A stretch of 64,000 nucleotides of DNA from NCBI GenBank assembly GCA_013407085.1, contig JACCGJ010001818.1, positions 1 through 64,000 of the forward strand, in the 5' to 3' direction. Position numbers and translations under genes: made by a program. This document shows, piece by piece, positions 22,271 to 33,900 of the stretch; the first letter of the stretch is position 1, and every line of letters starts with the position of its first letter. Below the pieces are notes generated by a model. That model was given only the letters and a program-made list of their open reading frames with translations. It was not told the origin of the DNA and ran no database searches. The DNA is from Atriophallophorus winterbourni. Lineage: Eukaryota; Platyhelminthes; Trematoda; Plagiorchiida; Microphallidae.

Positions 22271-22360
22271 ATTCATTTCCTTCACACACTCTACGACCGT
22301 TTTCATGCTGTTTGCACTCATCACGTTGGCACGGTCGAATCAGGATCCGCATGCGCCTTC
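22262..22360 (-). ncRNA. Hammerhead-ribozyme-like repeat, decayed copy
   Basis: Minus strand: GTGATGA (core, with C3 changed to G; 22324-22318), helix II GTGC-AAACA-GCAT, then GAAA (22304-22301) and CGGTC. Helix II pairs fully, but the core and helix III each carry a change, so activity is unlikely. It is homologous to the better copy at 40241-40345. Confidence 0.45.
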
Positions 22361-24035
22361 CGTTTTATATTTAGTCCTTACTTTCCATAGAGCGGCAGTT
22401 GAGGCGTTGACTTCACTTCGGTCGGAGTGATCAACTGATTTTTGGCTTCGATTATTTGTGAAGTGCTAGACATGTATGCGTGTCCGCGAAATTAGTCAAC
22501 AGGATCGACTACGTGAAGCTTTGGGTTATTGAATTGTTGAGTGCTTGACAATCACAACACTTTAACACTTACACATCAGTATCAGAAAGCCTTCAGTCAA
22601 TCATATATCAAACTCCGTCATTTTAATGTACGACTTGCATGCGACTTTATTTTATGCTTATAGGTCAAACGAAAAAATGGATCGATCAACGAAACGTTGA
22701 TTGGATTTAATACAGAATGAGCATGACTGGAGCTTTCTGGCAAACATTTTGTAGATTTCCGAAAAAGTAGATGCTCACATTAAAAAATAGCCGAGTTACT
22801 CACTTCAAAAATGGAAGATATCCTAAATTACTTTATCCCATTTTTAATGATCCTTTTAGTGTATGACTAGATGTAAACGACGAATTTTTGTGTTAAATTG
22901 GACTAACCTTTCAAAAAGCATATATTATTGGTTGATAAAATCTTCAATGGTGTAACAAACTCGTTAGTGGTTTCCAAAAATATCTTACGAGCAGCCATTA
23001 CAAAATTCAATCCTTCCACCCCTGTTCAAATAAGCCATCGAACGAATGTGATAATTACAAACAAAATATTACATACCATAATTCATTCTTTAAAACATTT
23101 TTCAAATACAGCACGCAGCCATTTGGCGACACTACAAATTCCCAATTCCTGTATTCACTGCCGCCGACATTTTTATTATGTAAGTGATTGTTTACTTTGG
23201 AATGCCCTCCACAAAATTATTGTAAGTATATTTTGCACACAGATTTGGCGACACCTGCGTATTAACTCGTAGTAAGTATTTAACCGGACTATACGTGAAA
23301 TTACATGATCATGTTTTATTTTTTTAACGAACGAATAAGTATTATGATATAGTAATTGAATGTTGAATCATTTTACTAATATAGTAGTACGGTTTAAGTT
23401 CGAATGACATTTTAATAGAGGTTAACCGGTTTCAAATTTTCAAAAAGATTGCGAAATCAAAAAGTAATTTGAATTTTTCCAAAAAAGGGGGTTTTATATT
23501 AGTAAAAATCGCTTCATTTTATATCATTCATTAATGAGGCCAGAATGGTTGCATTTTAAAAATAGTAGCTTAATTGTTTTTTGATAACTTGATCGATACT
23601 CGGTTTAGAAGCGCGAACGCCGGTGACTCTCTCATCAAGCCAGCTTGCTTCGAGCAGGTAGAATTCGTAAGTTCATGAAAGCGGTCGACCTAGTAGAAGG
23701 AAACCCTATCTCAACCCTCCACTGTCTTGTGGCTATATTCAATCATTCCACAGGACCCTAAGTATTGGTTTCGTATTTTAGAAACTTAATTTAATTCTAA
23801 AAATATAACTGATGACTCGCCATGTTTTCGCATTTAATGCAGGAAATTCCCGACGCAGTCATACTGCCTCCATACGTGACCGCTACCATAGCGCGTGTTT
23901 TCCCGTACGGTCCCGTCTGAACTATCTAGGCTACAATAACTGTTAGGCAACTTAGATTTTTGCATTTACCATACAAACGGAGATGCGCCGCCTGTTTGGG
24001 TAATCGCACATGAACAAGTCATTACTAATGGAACT
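22361..24035. other. No recognisable gene
   Basis: Contains a 114-codon open frame at 22928-23272 (KIFNGVTNSLVVSKNIL...) with no recognisable domain, in AT-rich sequence. I could not assign any element. Confidence 0.35.
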
Positions 24036-24039
24036 ATGG

Positions 24040-25040
24040 CTCCGGCGCTTACCTGAGTGCGTGCAAGCCATCTTGTTGCTGCAAAATGCACTCCAGTATC
24101 TGAGCTAGCGGAAATGGTGGACAGCATCGCTGGATGTGACCGTTCTTATCTAGATGACCATAATTCTACGGTAACAGAAGGAAAATCACGCACACTGGGT
24201 AATTAAGCGGAAGTTAGCAATACGTAGAACCAAATCCCAGTAGCTGAAGTGGATACACCGAAGAGGTCCGTAAAAAAGCCGTTTGGCAGGTACGAGTTTG
24301 TGCGTATGCCTTTCGGTCTGCGCAATGCGACACAAACCTTACAGCGATTTATGGATCAGGTTTACCGTGACCTCGATTTCACGTACCTTGACCTGGATCA
24401 TGTACTGATCGCTAGCACCTCTGAGGAAGACCAAGTTCGTCACATTGCAGCAATATTTGATTGTTTTTCCAGTCATGGGTTCACGATCAACGCGACCCAG
24501 TGCAGTTTTGGTAAGACAGCAGTCGATTTCCTAGGTCATTGATCTTCGAGTTCCGGTATTGAAAAACTGGAAGAAGATGCGGGAACAATTCTTAACTTTC
24601 TAGAGCCCACGACCTTTAAAAAAATTCGACGATTTCTTGGGCTGGAAAACTTTTACCGTCGTTTTATCTCCCAGCCATCAAGCAATTCGCTCTGTAGGAA
24701 CGACGAGAAGTTAGACGTAGCCAAATCGGTATTCACATCTCTAAAAAAGCATATCGCCGATATGACATCTTTTAACCAGTATAGGCCAGATGCACCCCCG
24801 TCATTATTCATGGGAGCAGTGCTTCAACAGTTTGTTGACGGGTCATGGTTCTTGATGTCGTTTTTCTCGATGCGACTTTAAACGGCACTGACTCGATATA
24901 ACAGATTCGGTCGAGAACTATTGAAATATTCCTGGTGAATAAACACTTCCGCTACATTCTGGACGGCAGGCAGTTTACCGATCACTGAGCAGATCGGCGG
25001 ATGGATACTCCCCAAAAAAGACGAGAAACCTGGATTTTTC
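24040..25040 (+). pseudogene. Ty3/gypsy gag-pol relic
   Basis: Starts with gag-like RRLPECVQAILLLQNALQ / LAEMVDSIAG (24045-24140). A reverse transcriptase frame follows (24249-24542): GRYEFVRMPFGLRNATQ...FMDQVYRDLDFTYLDLDHVLIAS. The polymerase motif that should read Y-x-D-D is altered to YLDLDH. RNase H-linker sequence (KIRRFLGLENFYRRFI) and RNase H-like pieces (RFGRELL) follow in other frames. Stops, frameshifts and the altered active site show a dead element. It is distinct from the copy at 26990. Confidence 0.75.
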
Positions 25041-25084
25041 AATCAATTGACGACTGACATACAATATATCTCAGGTCCCAAAAA

Positions 25085-26860
25085 TTCTGTTGCGCACAGT
25101 CAAAAGGCACTCCAGGCAAGGCATAATAGAGATGAAACTTCATGATGAAAATGTAGCTGATAACTACCTGTCTAATGCGACTGCCTCCTAAGTGTTTTTT
25201 AATAGCGTTCAACGACGGGATAATTCTATGAATGCACCATCGGGTCTGCTTAGCTTGCCAACAGGTGCCTTTGCATTTGATGAGTTGCCTCCCAAGAGAC
25301 TGGAGTGTATGACGCACTTAACCATGTTCACGTCAACAAAACTAAGTTACCGGATGGTAACACTCAATTATACTAGAAAATCTTGCTTCAGTGCTTACCG
25401 AAATGTTGTCCAAGTGTTCAATTCATGCTTGCACATGGGAGTGGTTCCTACTGAGTGGAAAGAAAACATAATTGTGCCAATACCAAGGTTGGTTGCAGGT
25501 TAACACTTGGTGTCTGAAAACTATTGCGTGACAAAATCTGTTAACATGTTTATCGACATTCTCTACTGAGTGTAACACAAACTGGATTTTTTAAGGGCAG
25601 ATTCCGCCTGACTAATCATCGTAGTTTTTTCAATATTGCCACTTAATTTTTAGATGATTGAAAGCCATTCGTAGCTCTTTATCTAGATTGTTACAACGTT
25701 TTTGACACCGTGAGTCACCGCCTTTTAGAGATGGAGCTAGCATCAAAGTGCATATTAGGTATTTTACTTGCTTGGATAAAAATTCCTTACAGGTAAGACA
25801 TTCAGATTTCGGGTATGATCCACGTTGTCTAGCCAAACCGACGTTATTAGTGCGGTCCCTCAATGTTCGGTACTCGGTCCTATTCTATTCTTGATTTTCA
25901 TTGATGACATGTCCTCTTCCTAGAATTGCATCGAATCAACGGATGAAGATAAATTGATACAGGCCCTTGTTGGGTCATGAACTGGTTAAAACGGCGGGCC
26001 CTTCCACTGATCCTTATTATGAGGTTAAACTTAACAGCACTTCAGTTCAGTTCAGTTTAGCTGCAAAGGACAGTAAGTGGCAGACGAGCCAATCGAGCGT
26101 CCAGAATTTCTTTCGGTGGAAAGCTGCACAGAAGCAACCACCACTGCCGAAGCGTTTATTCTTATTGTGATTTGGATATCCTCGACGATCGCGATGCCAA
26201 TGGATTATCCGGGTTGTATTTAGGGATCACCTCGTTATGAATGATGCTGGAAAGATAAAAATAAATTTCTCATCACCAGTAAGGTGAGAGGTCAGCTAAA
26301 GAAGAGTTGTGTATTAAACAAACAGAACTTTATGAATAACTTACTTACCAAACAACGCTAAACATGGTGAGCAACCTAATCATGCATAAAAATTAGGGGG
26401 AGAATTTAGGAAAAAGCTTACCTCAGACGCGGTCCAAACCCTGCTTAAAAATTGCGACAGAACTGCAGGATATAAGTTCTTCTGGAATCCGGTTCCAGAA
26501 AATTACCCCTCTGAGGCTGAAAAAGTTTTTTCTCGGAGTCTAGTCTACATCGCTCTCTAGCAGGTTTGAGTGAATGGCCTCGGGTGCCCAGCTCAGGACT
26601 TAAGGCAAAGAAGTCGGTCATGATAACGCCACTTAACCACTTCAAGATCTTGAAGGTTTCAATTAAGTCACCTCTCAAACTTAGTTATACGATTCCGGTC
26701 CATGTGTCGGGAAGTTTATTTAGTGTTAACCCAGCACAGTGTGTTAATGATATTGGAGTATTGGTTGGAGCTCACTTCAAACGGGAGGACCAATGTGAGC
26801 TGCTGGTAAACGTGCACGCAAGGTATTTTTTGACTGAATATATATGGATGAGTAAACCAT
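25085..26860 (+). mobile_element. CR1-like LINE relic interrupted by an antisense copy
   Basis: Plus-strand pieces (25085-26034 and 26676-26860) match the CR1-like element at 33180-34380: VQRRDN...NAPSGLL, FNSCLHMGVVPTEWKENIIV, LFLIFIDDMSS, then VNPAQCVNDIGVLV. The middle (26036-26675) is an inverted copy of the 3' end of the same family: FALSPELGTRGHS plus the 3' UTR, ending on the minus strand in (CTGAA)n. AAACTTA flanks both sides, a possible target duplication. Confidence 0.7.
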
Positions 26861-26989
26861 GTTTATTATTATTGGAAGTGAGCCGCCATACGAACTTCTT
26901 TGAAGCTTTAGTCTTTTTTCTCAATAGCCGGTTGGGCAATATTGTGGGAAACATATCCGGGTGCATTATTCGCTCCATATCAAGAACGT

Positions 26990-29573
26990 AACAGTTGGGC
27001 GACGGGTTTATTCAAGTTACGAAATCATGGAACAATCCAAGATAGAAATTCTTTTGGAGCGACAAATGATGCTAATGGAACTTCTTCTGCAAACTTCTTC
27101 TGCAAAAGCAAGTACCGAGCACAGAGGCACGTGCTAATCCACCATCCATTGACGGAATTGCGAACAGCATCGCAGAATTCGCCTATGATCCGGAAGCAAA
27201 CGTCACGTTTGAAACTTGGTTCAGACGTTATGAAGACCTTTTTCATGTTGATTTTCCAGCCCAAGAAGATGCATGGGAAGTCCGGCTGCTGCTACGTGAA
27301 CTTGGCCCAGCAGAGCTGGATAAGTACTGCAACCTGATCCTTCCCAAGAATCCTCGGGATAGAACTTTTGATGAGACGATAAAGTCACTGATAGAACTTT
27401 TTGGTGAGTATGCATCTCTCTTCACCACTCGTTACAGGTGCCTCAAGCTGAAAATGAATGACACTGACGACTTCTCGACACACATGGGCATTGTCAATCG
27501 CGAATGTGAACGCTTCAAGTTGCGGTCCCTCACAGACGACCAGTGCAAGTCTTTAATATTCATATGCAGCCTGATATCTCCGCGTTTCGCTGATATTCGA
27601 ACGCGACTGTTCAACACACTTGAGCAAGAACCCTCCTTCACTCTCCAAGCCATTGGTGATGAATATCTACGACTGGTCCGTCTCAAAAAAGATTCGGCAA
27701 TGATTCAACATATGAATCATGGCACCGACACCGTCCATGCCGTTCAGCAAAGCAATTGGCATTCGTCACAAGATTCCAGCGCGAAGAAGCCACCGTCTTC
27801 ATGTTGGCATTGCAGAGCCTGGCACTTGCCCGATATTGTCCCTTCAAACAATACCGTTGCAGTCAGTGCAACGTCACAGGCCACAAAGAAGTATTCTGCA
27901 GATCCAGAACGAAACAACAAGTTTCGTCGAAACCAAAGATTTCGAGGTCCTTTTCAAAGCCGCAGCAAAACCAGCAAGGGTTTTCATCAAATCACAGGAC
28001 TCCTTCGAAGTATTCACCAAGCGGACACGCGCTCAGCGTCACAACAACATTCCAAGTAAGTTCATCTCCGAGACGGCGGTTCATCGCAATCCAGATCAAC
28101 GGTATACCCGTTCAGATTCATCTGGATACAGCATCGGACAATCATCTTCGAAGCATTGTGAAAAAATCTTGGCAGCCCACGTATCTATTCAACATGTCCG
28201 CCGGCAAAGAGTGCCTGTGGTGCATCGATCAAATTAATCGGGCAACTGAAGTGTTGTGTGTCTTTCCGAGAGAAAACAGCAACATGTAACTGCTACATCG
28301 CCAAAGCGAACTTGAATCTTCTCGGACTCCATTGGATCGAAGATCTCCAACTAGCAGATCAACCAATCAATGCTTTGTGCAACCAAATCCAGTGCAGCAG
28401 TGCATCCTCGGACAGAATCGATCAAATCGTCACCCGGTTTACCGATCTGTTCAAAGACGATCTTGGCAAGTGCAAGCATACACAAGCAGTCCTTTAACTT
28501 CGTCCAGGAGCCAAGTCAGTATTTCGCCCCAAACTACCTGTACCATATGCCTCACTTCCCCAAGTCGAGATGGAACTACAGCGTCTACATGAACTTGGAA
28601 TCATCTCTCCGGTAACGTACTCATCTTGGGCAGCACCAATCGTCGTGGTGAAGAAAACCAATGGCTCAATTCGCCTTTGCGCAGATTTCTCGACTGGTCT
28701 CAATGATGCACTTGAGACTCACCACTACCCGCTCCCGTTACCAGATGATCTCTTCACCATACTCACTGGCGGCACCTGCTTTGCAAAACTCGATCTGGAA
28801 GAAGCTTATTTTCAAGTGGAAGTCGCACCTGTATCACGTGAGTTTTTAATGATCAATACCCATCGTGGACTGTATCAGTTCAACAGACTCCCATTTGGCG
28901 TAAAGACCGCACCCGGAACCTTCCAACAAGCGATCGACACGATTTTGGCAGGTATTCCGGGCGTTGCGGTCTACATGGACGACATTCTAATCGTTGGCCG
29001 AAACACAGGTGAGTTACAGTCTCGTACAGAAGATGTTTTACAAAGGATACAAGACAGCGGTTTCCGGCTTCGTACAGAGAAATACCAGTTTTACCTGGAT
29101 TCCATCAAATACCTTGGTTTCATCTTCGTCATCCTGACACAGCGAATATCCAAGCTATTCAACGAATGCCGGCACCCACAGATGTCTCCACGCTTCGTTC
29201 ATTTCTTGGACTGGTAAGTTACTACAGCGCTTTCTTGCCGTCACTACACAATGTTCGTGCACCACTCAACAGCCTTCTCCAGAAAGACATGGCATGGAAC
29301 TGGCCACCCGATTGCGAAGATGCTTCCGTCACAGTGAAAACAATGCTGAGTTCCGAGCTGCTGCTGACGCATTACGATCCGGTATTACTAATGGTTGTAG
29401 CCGCTGATGCTTCTAGCCATGACGTTGGTGCGGTCATCTCTCACAAGTTTCCAGACGGAACGGAGAAAGCTATCATGCATGCATCACGAACACTGACACC
29501 AGCAGAGAAGAAGTACGGCCAGATAGAAAAGAAAGCGTTGGCCCTCGTGTTCGCAGTCAAACGGTTTCACCGA
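26990..29573 (+). mobile_element. Ty3/gypsy retrotransposon, gag to RNase H, disrupted
   Basis: Gag begins with an ATG at 27027. A frameshift near 27131 is followed by capsid-like sequence (SIAEFAYDPEANVTFETWF, then LFTTRYRCLKLKMND). The zinc knuckle CSQCNVTGHKEVFC (CX2CX4HX4C) and protease motif IHLDTASDNH (DTA in place of DTG) lie in the 27756-28289 frame. Reverse transcriptase (28570-29120) has LPFGVKTAPGTFQ and the catalytic YMDD. After another frameshift, the RNase H region reads FLGLVSYYSAFLPS, VVAADASSHDVGAVISHK and KKYGQIEKKALALVFAVKRF. At least four frameshifts or stops were found. It ends abruptly at 29573, before the usual TDH block, where dynein sequence begins. No integrase or LTR pair is seen. 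Confidence 0.8.
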
Positions 29574-30957
29574 GCTGCTGCCGCTAGAGCGGCTTTAATC
29601 TATTTTGTCATGAACGACTTGTGTAATATACACCCGATGTATCAGTTTTCGTTAAAGGCGTTCTGTACGGTGTTCGAAATCTCGATTGACACGGCTCCGG
29701 AGGCCGACACTGAGAAGGAGCGTCTCGTTAGTTTGTTGGATAACATATCTTATTCTATATTTGTCTACACAACACGTGGTTTGTTTGAGAAAGATAAATT
29801 GATTTTCCTTGTATTCGTGGTATTGCAAATTCAAGTTGCGTCTAAGGAATTATCGCCTGCATTGATGGATTTTCTGTTGCGTTACCCAGTAGTACTTGAT
29901 GTCAAAAGTCCCGTCGACTTTTCGAACGACTTGAACTGGAATGGTGTGCAAACGTTAGTAAGGATGAACACCTTCCGTGATTTGGACAAATATATTGTTG
30001 CATCTGCCAACCGCTGGAAAGCGTTCTTAGAAACTGAAGCTCCGGAGAAGGAGAATTTTCCGCAAGAGTGGAAAAACAAAAGCGCAGCTGAAAAGTTTTG
30101 CATGATGTGTGCGCTCCGGCATGATCGTATGACCCACGCACTTCGACACTAGGTGGCTACCACTTTTGGACAGAAATATGTGGAAGCCCGTCAAATCGAA
30201 TTCGGTAAATCGTTGAAAGAATCTTCACAGGCTGCGCCGATTTTCTTCATTCTATCTCCCGGTTTCGACCCGTTAAAAGACGTTGAAATTTTAGGAAACA
30301 AATTGGGTTTCGCTTCTGAACAAGGAAATTTTCATAATATTTCTCTAGGTCAAGGCCAAGAGGTTGTTGCTGAGGCTGTCTTGGAGACGGCTGCACGCGA
30401 GGGACATTGGGTGGTTTTACGAAACATTCGCCTAGTGGCACGTTGGTTGAGCACTTTGGAAAAACGTCTAGAACAATATGCCGAAAGTGCGCATCCCGAT
30501 TACCGTGTGTTTGTGAGCGCGAAACCCGCTGGTGATCCTGCCTCACACATCATTCCGAAAGGCATCCTAGAGAATGCTATCAAAATTACGAATGAGCCAC
30601 CGACTGGAATGCACGCTAATCTTCACAAAGCATTGGACAATTTCACTCAGGAATCACTGGAAAGGTGTACCAAAGAAGCTGAGTTCAAGCCAATCCTGTT
30701 TGCTTTGTGTTTTTTCCACGCAGTAGTCACAGAACGGAGCAAGTTCGGTGCTCAGGGTTGGAATAGGACTTATCTCTTCAACGCGGGCGATTTGTGTATT
30801 TGCTTGGATGTTTTGTACAACTATTTGGAGGCGAAAACCAAAGTCCCATGGGAAGATCTGCGCTACCTATTTGATGAAATCATGTATGGCGGCCACATCA
30901 CCGATGATTGGGATCGTCGGTTGTGCCGTACTTTTCTGGAGGAGTACTTGCAACCAG
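29574..30957 (+). pseudogene. Axonemal dynein heavy chain fragment (outer-arm beta type), intronless
   Basis: About 460 codons of the C-terminal motor region of an axonemal dynein heavy chain, the ATPase that drives ciliary and sperm-tail beating. In order: LIYFVMNDLCNIHPMYQFSL, TARGLFEKDKLIF-type sequence, [30 protein letters not shown] (AAA6 P-loop-like), [40 protein letters not shown] and [20 protein letters not shown]. The signature fits the DNAH9/11/17 group rather than DNAH5/8. It is in the same frame as the upstream gypsy RNase H (29166-30152). There is one in-frame TAG at 30150-30152, after which the frame continues to 30957. There a CR1-like LINE starts and the remaining C-terminal part is missing. 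No introns are visible, so a retrocopied or captured cDNA is likely. Confidence 0.85.
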
Positions 30958-33900
30958 TTGGCTGAACTTTCTCTCTGCGTGGCTCAGTTACACCCAAGGG
31001 TAATTGGGCTTTCTGAGACCTGGCTGTCTGCGATTGATGAGGTGCCGGTAAACATCAGTGAACAGTATCTCGTCATAAGATGCGATAGGCCGGGCGATAG
31101 GAGAGGCGGTGGCGTTGCTCTTGGAGTATGGTTTGCACAACATGGGTACAGGGATATCTCTAGCCATTGAAAACGTCCAAGTTGTTACGAGTATCCCGAC
31201 TTGCTACAAGTCATCGCTCGCAATTGCTTGTGTCTACGTCACTCCCAGTGCATCCACACAGGAGTTTTCACAGCTTATTGAGACACTCGAAGGTTTGTTT
31301 CACTCAGCTCACAGTGTACTTATCTTGGGTGATTTCAACCTCCCAGACATAGATTGGCCTGTCCCCACTGGTCTAGTCACCCAGCAATCTGACGCTTTTC
31401 TCGAATGGCTCCATAATCATGCGCTGCACCAGCATGTTAATGATCCTTCAAGGTTTCGCCATGGATGCACTCCATCCACTCTTGGCTTGGTATTGTCGTC
31501 CCAGCTAGAAGCCATTAGTCATTTAAAGTATCTACCGCCGCTCGGCAAAAGTGATCACGTAATGATAAGCTTCAAAGCGATATGCGTTTTCGCAAACCTT
31601 TCTCTAGTCATGGACGCATTTTCAGGCGTGTAGACTGGGGTTTACTCTTGCAGACTTCAAAATCTTCCCTTCAGTTATCTAGCGATTTGAATGTAAATGA
31701 AAACTGGGATAGAATTTCTAAGTATCTGAACGATTTACAAGACAAGCACGCTCCGCTGCAGTGTGTGAGAAGGCATCTAAGGCCACCCTGATGGTCTCCT
31801 CGAGTCCGTAGGTCTACCCGTAAACGGGATCGTCTATGGCGGCAATATAAGCTATCCCTTAGAACTCAGAAACTCAGAACTCTGAAAATTGTATGGTAGA
31901 AAAAGCATTAGGCTTACCAATTACCATAGGATGACAAGGTATATGGAACATATAAAATATATAAAAAAAATATAAAATATCTCAAAAATCAATAGGGACA
32001 TTCGCATACCGCATGGTTCGTCATAAACTCATCGAGTTTGGAAGCGAAAACCTCAACAGATTCTGATCGTGTGATTTCTCAGGCAAATAGTTCCAAGTGA
32101 AACAAATTCTTACGGAGAAAAAATTACGACGTATATCCAATCGAGAATGCGGAATGCTTAAAGCCTTTGAATGTGTTCGTGTTCTAGTAAGGTCATTGGG
32201 CTTTAGCAAGTGTTTAAGAGGATGGTTTACAGAATGCAGGATTTTGAAGGTCAACATAAGGTCACTACGTATCCGCCGTTGGGTAAAATCTTGTAGGTTC
32301 AGTTTTAACATTCGCTCTGTGAAAGGCAAATTTCTGTACCGGGAGACCAACTTTGTAGCACGATGATAAATCCTGTCGAGTAGTTCGATATCCTTCCTCA
32401 GCCATGGTGCCCAGGCTTGGATTGAATATTCCATAACAGGACGTATATACGTGTTAATTACCCGGGGTAGGGTTTCGGGCGTAAAAATCCGGAATATTCT
32501 TTTGAGAAGACTCAAGATACGGCAAGCTTTATTGTACACCATCCGGCAATGCTGTCCAGGCTTCAGGGTTAAACGAAACCCAGATACCCAGATCTTTTTC
32601 TGCTGTGGTCCAGACGAGATCTTGCGTGCCAAGCTGATACGTGTGGTGCAGAGATTTCTCCAAGCTGCAGCATTTTACATTTCGCAGGGTTAAATGGTAA
32701 CTCATTTAACTGGGACCAACGAAATAAGATGCTTAGATCCCGTTGTAATGCCATACAGTCATTAACAGACCTGACACGTTTCCATATTTTAATATCATCG
32801 GCAAATATTATCAAGTTGCATCCAATATCCTCTACTATATCGTTCATATACACCAAGAAGAGAAGAAGTCCAAGCGCCGAGCCTTGCGGAACTCCACTCG
32901 TGACGTCTATTTTTCTAGATAAGGTGCTGCCAACGCGAACTTGGACGTGTCTATCAGTAAGATGGTCCCTTATCCAATTCAGCAATATTCCCGTTATTCC
33001 ATAGGATTCGAGCTTTTTAATTAAGATATCATGGTTGACTCTGTCGAAAGCTTCGGAAATATCGATGTAGCTGGTTCTTGGGCTCGGAATGCCTGTGTTA
33101 AATTACAACGTGTGCTCAAACAGGATTTTGAGTTATATCTAGCAAGGGATGCTAAATCCAACCCGAAAAGGTTTCATAGCTACGCACAGTCAAAAGGAAA
33201 AACTAGAGAAAACATAGGGGATTTGACACTGGAGGACGGAAAAGTTGCCGATACCGACCTGTCTAAGGCGACTGCCTTCTCAGGGTTTTTCAGTAGCGTT
33301 CAACGACGGGATAATTCTTCAAACGCACCGTCAGGTCTGCTTAACCTGACACCTGGTGTCCATGTATTAGATGAGTTGTCCTTCAATGAGGCTGAGGTGT
33401 TTGACGCACTTATCCATGTTCGGGTCAACAAATCTGAGGGACCGGACGGCATCTACTCAATTATGCTTAAAAATCTTGCCTCAGTGCTTGCCGAACCGTT
33501 TTGCAGCTCTTTAATTCATGCCTGCAACTAGGAGTTGTTCCCAGTAAGTGGAGGGAAGCCATAGTCGTGCCAATACACAAGGGTGGTTGCAGGTCAACTG
33601 TTGGTAACTATAGACCGGTCAGCCTGACCAGCACCGTCTCAAAAGTGATGGAAAAACTGCTGCGTGATAAAATCTGTCAGCATCTTTGTCGGCATTCTCT
33701 GTTGAGTGTAACTCAGCATGGATTTCTTAAGGGTAGATCCTGTCTGACTAACCTCCTTAGCTTTCTCAATACTGCCACTAAAAGGATGGATGAAGGGAAG
33801 CCTGTCGAAGCCCTCTACCTAGACTTCAGCAAGGCTTTCGATTCCGTAAATCACCGCCTTCTAGAGATTAAGCTAGCAGCCAAAGGCATACGGGGTAGTC

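Noticed and set aside
22928..23272. 114-codon protein gene
   Set aside because: AT-rich sequence without motifs, codon bias or neighbours that would support expression.
27756..28289. Cellular retropepsin-like or zinc-knuckle gene
   Set aside because: The zinc knuckle and DTAS protease motif lie in the correct order between gypsy gag and reverse transcriptase, so they belong to the retrotransposon.
29574..30965. Functional dynein heavy chain gene
   Set aside because: It lacks the upstream motor and tail, begins inside a retrotransposon frame, has an in-frame stop and loses its C-terminus to a LINE.
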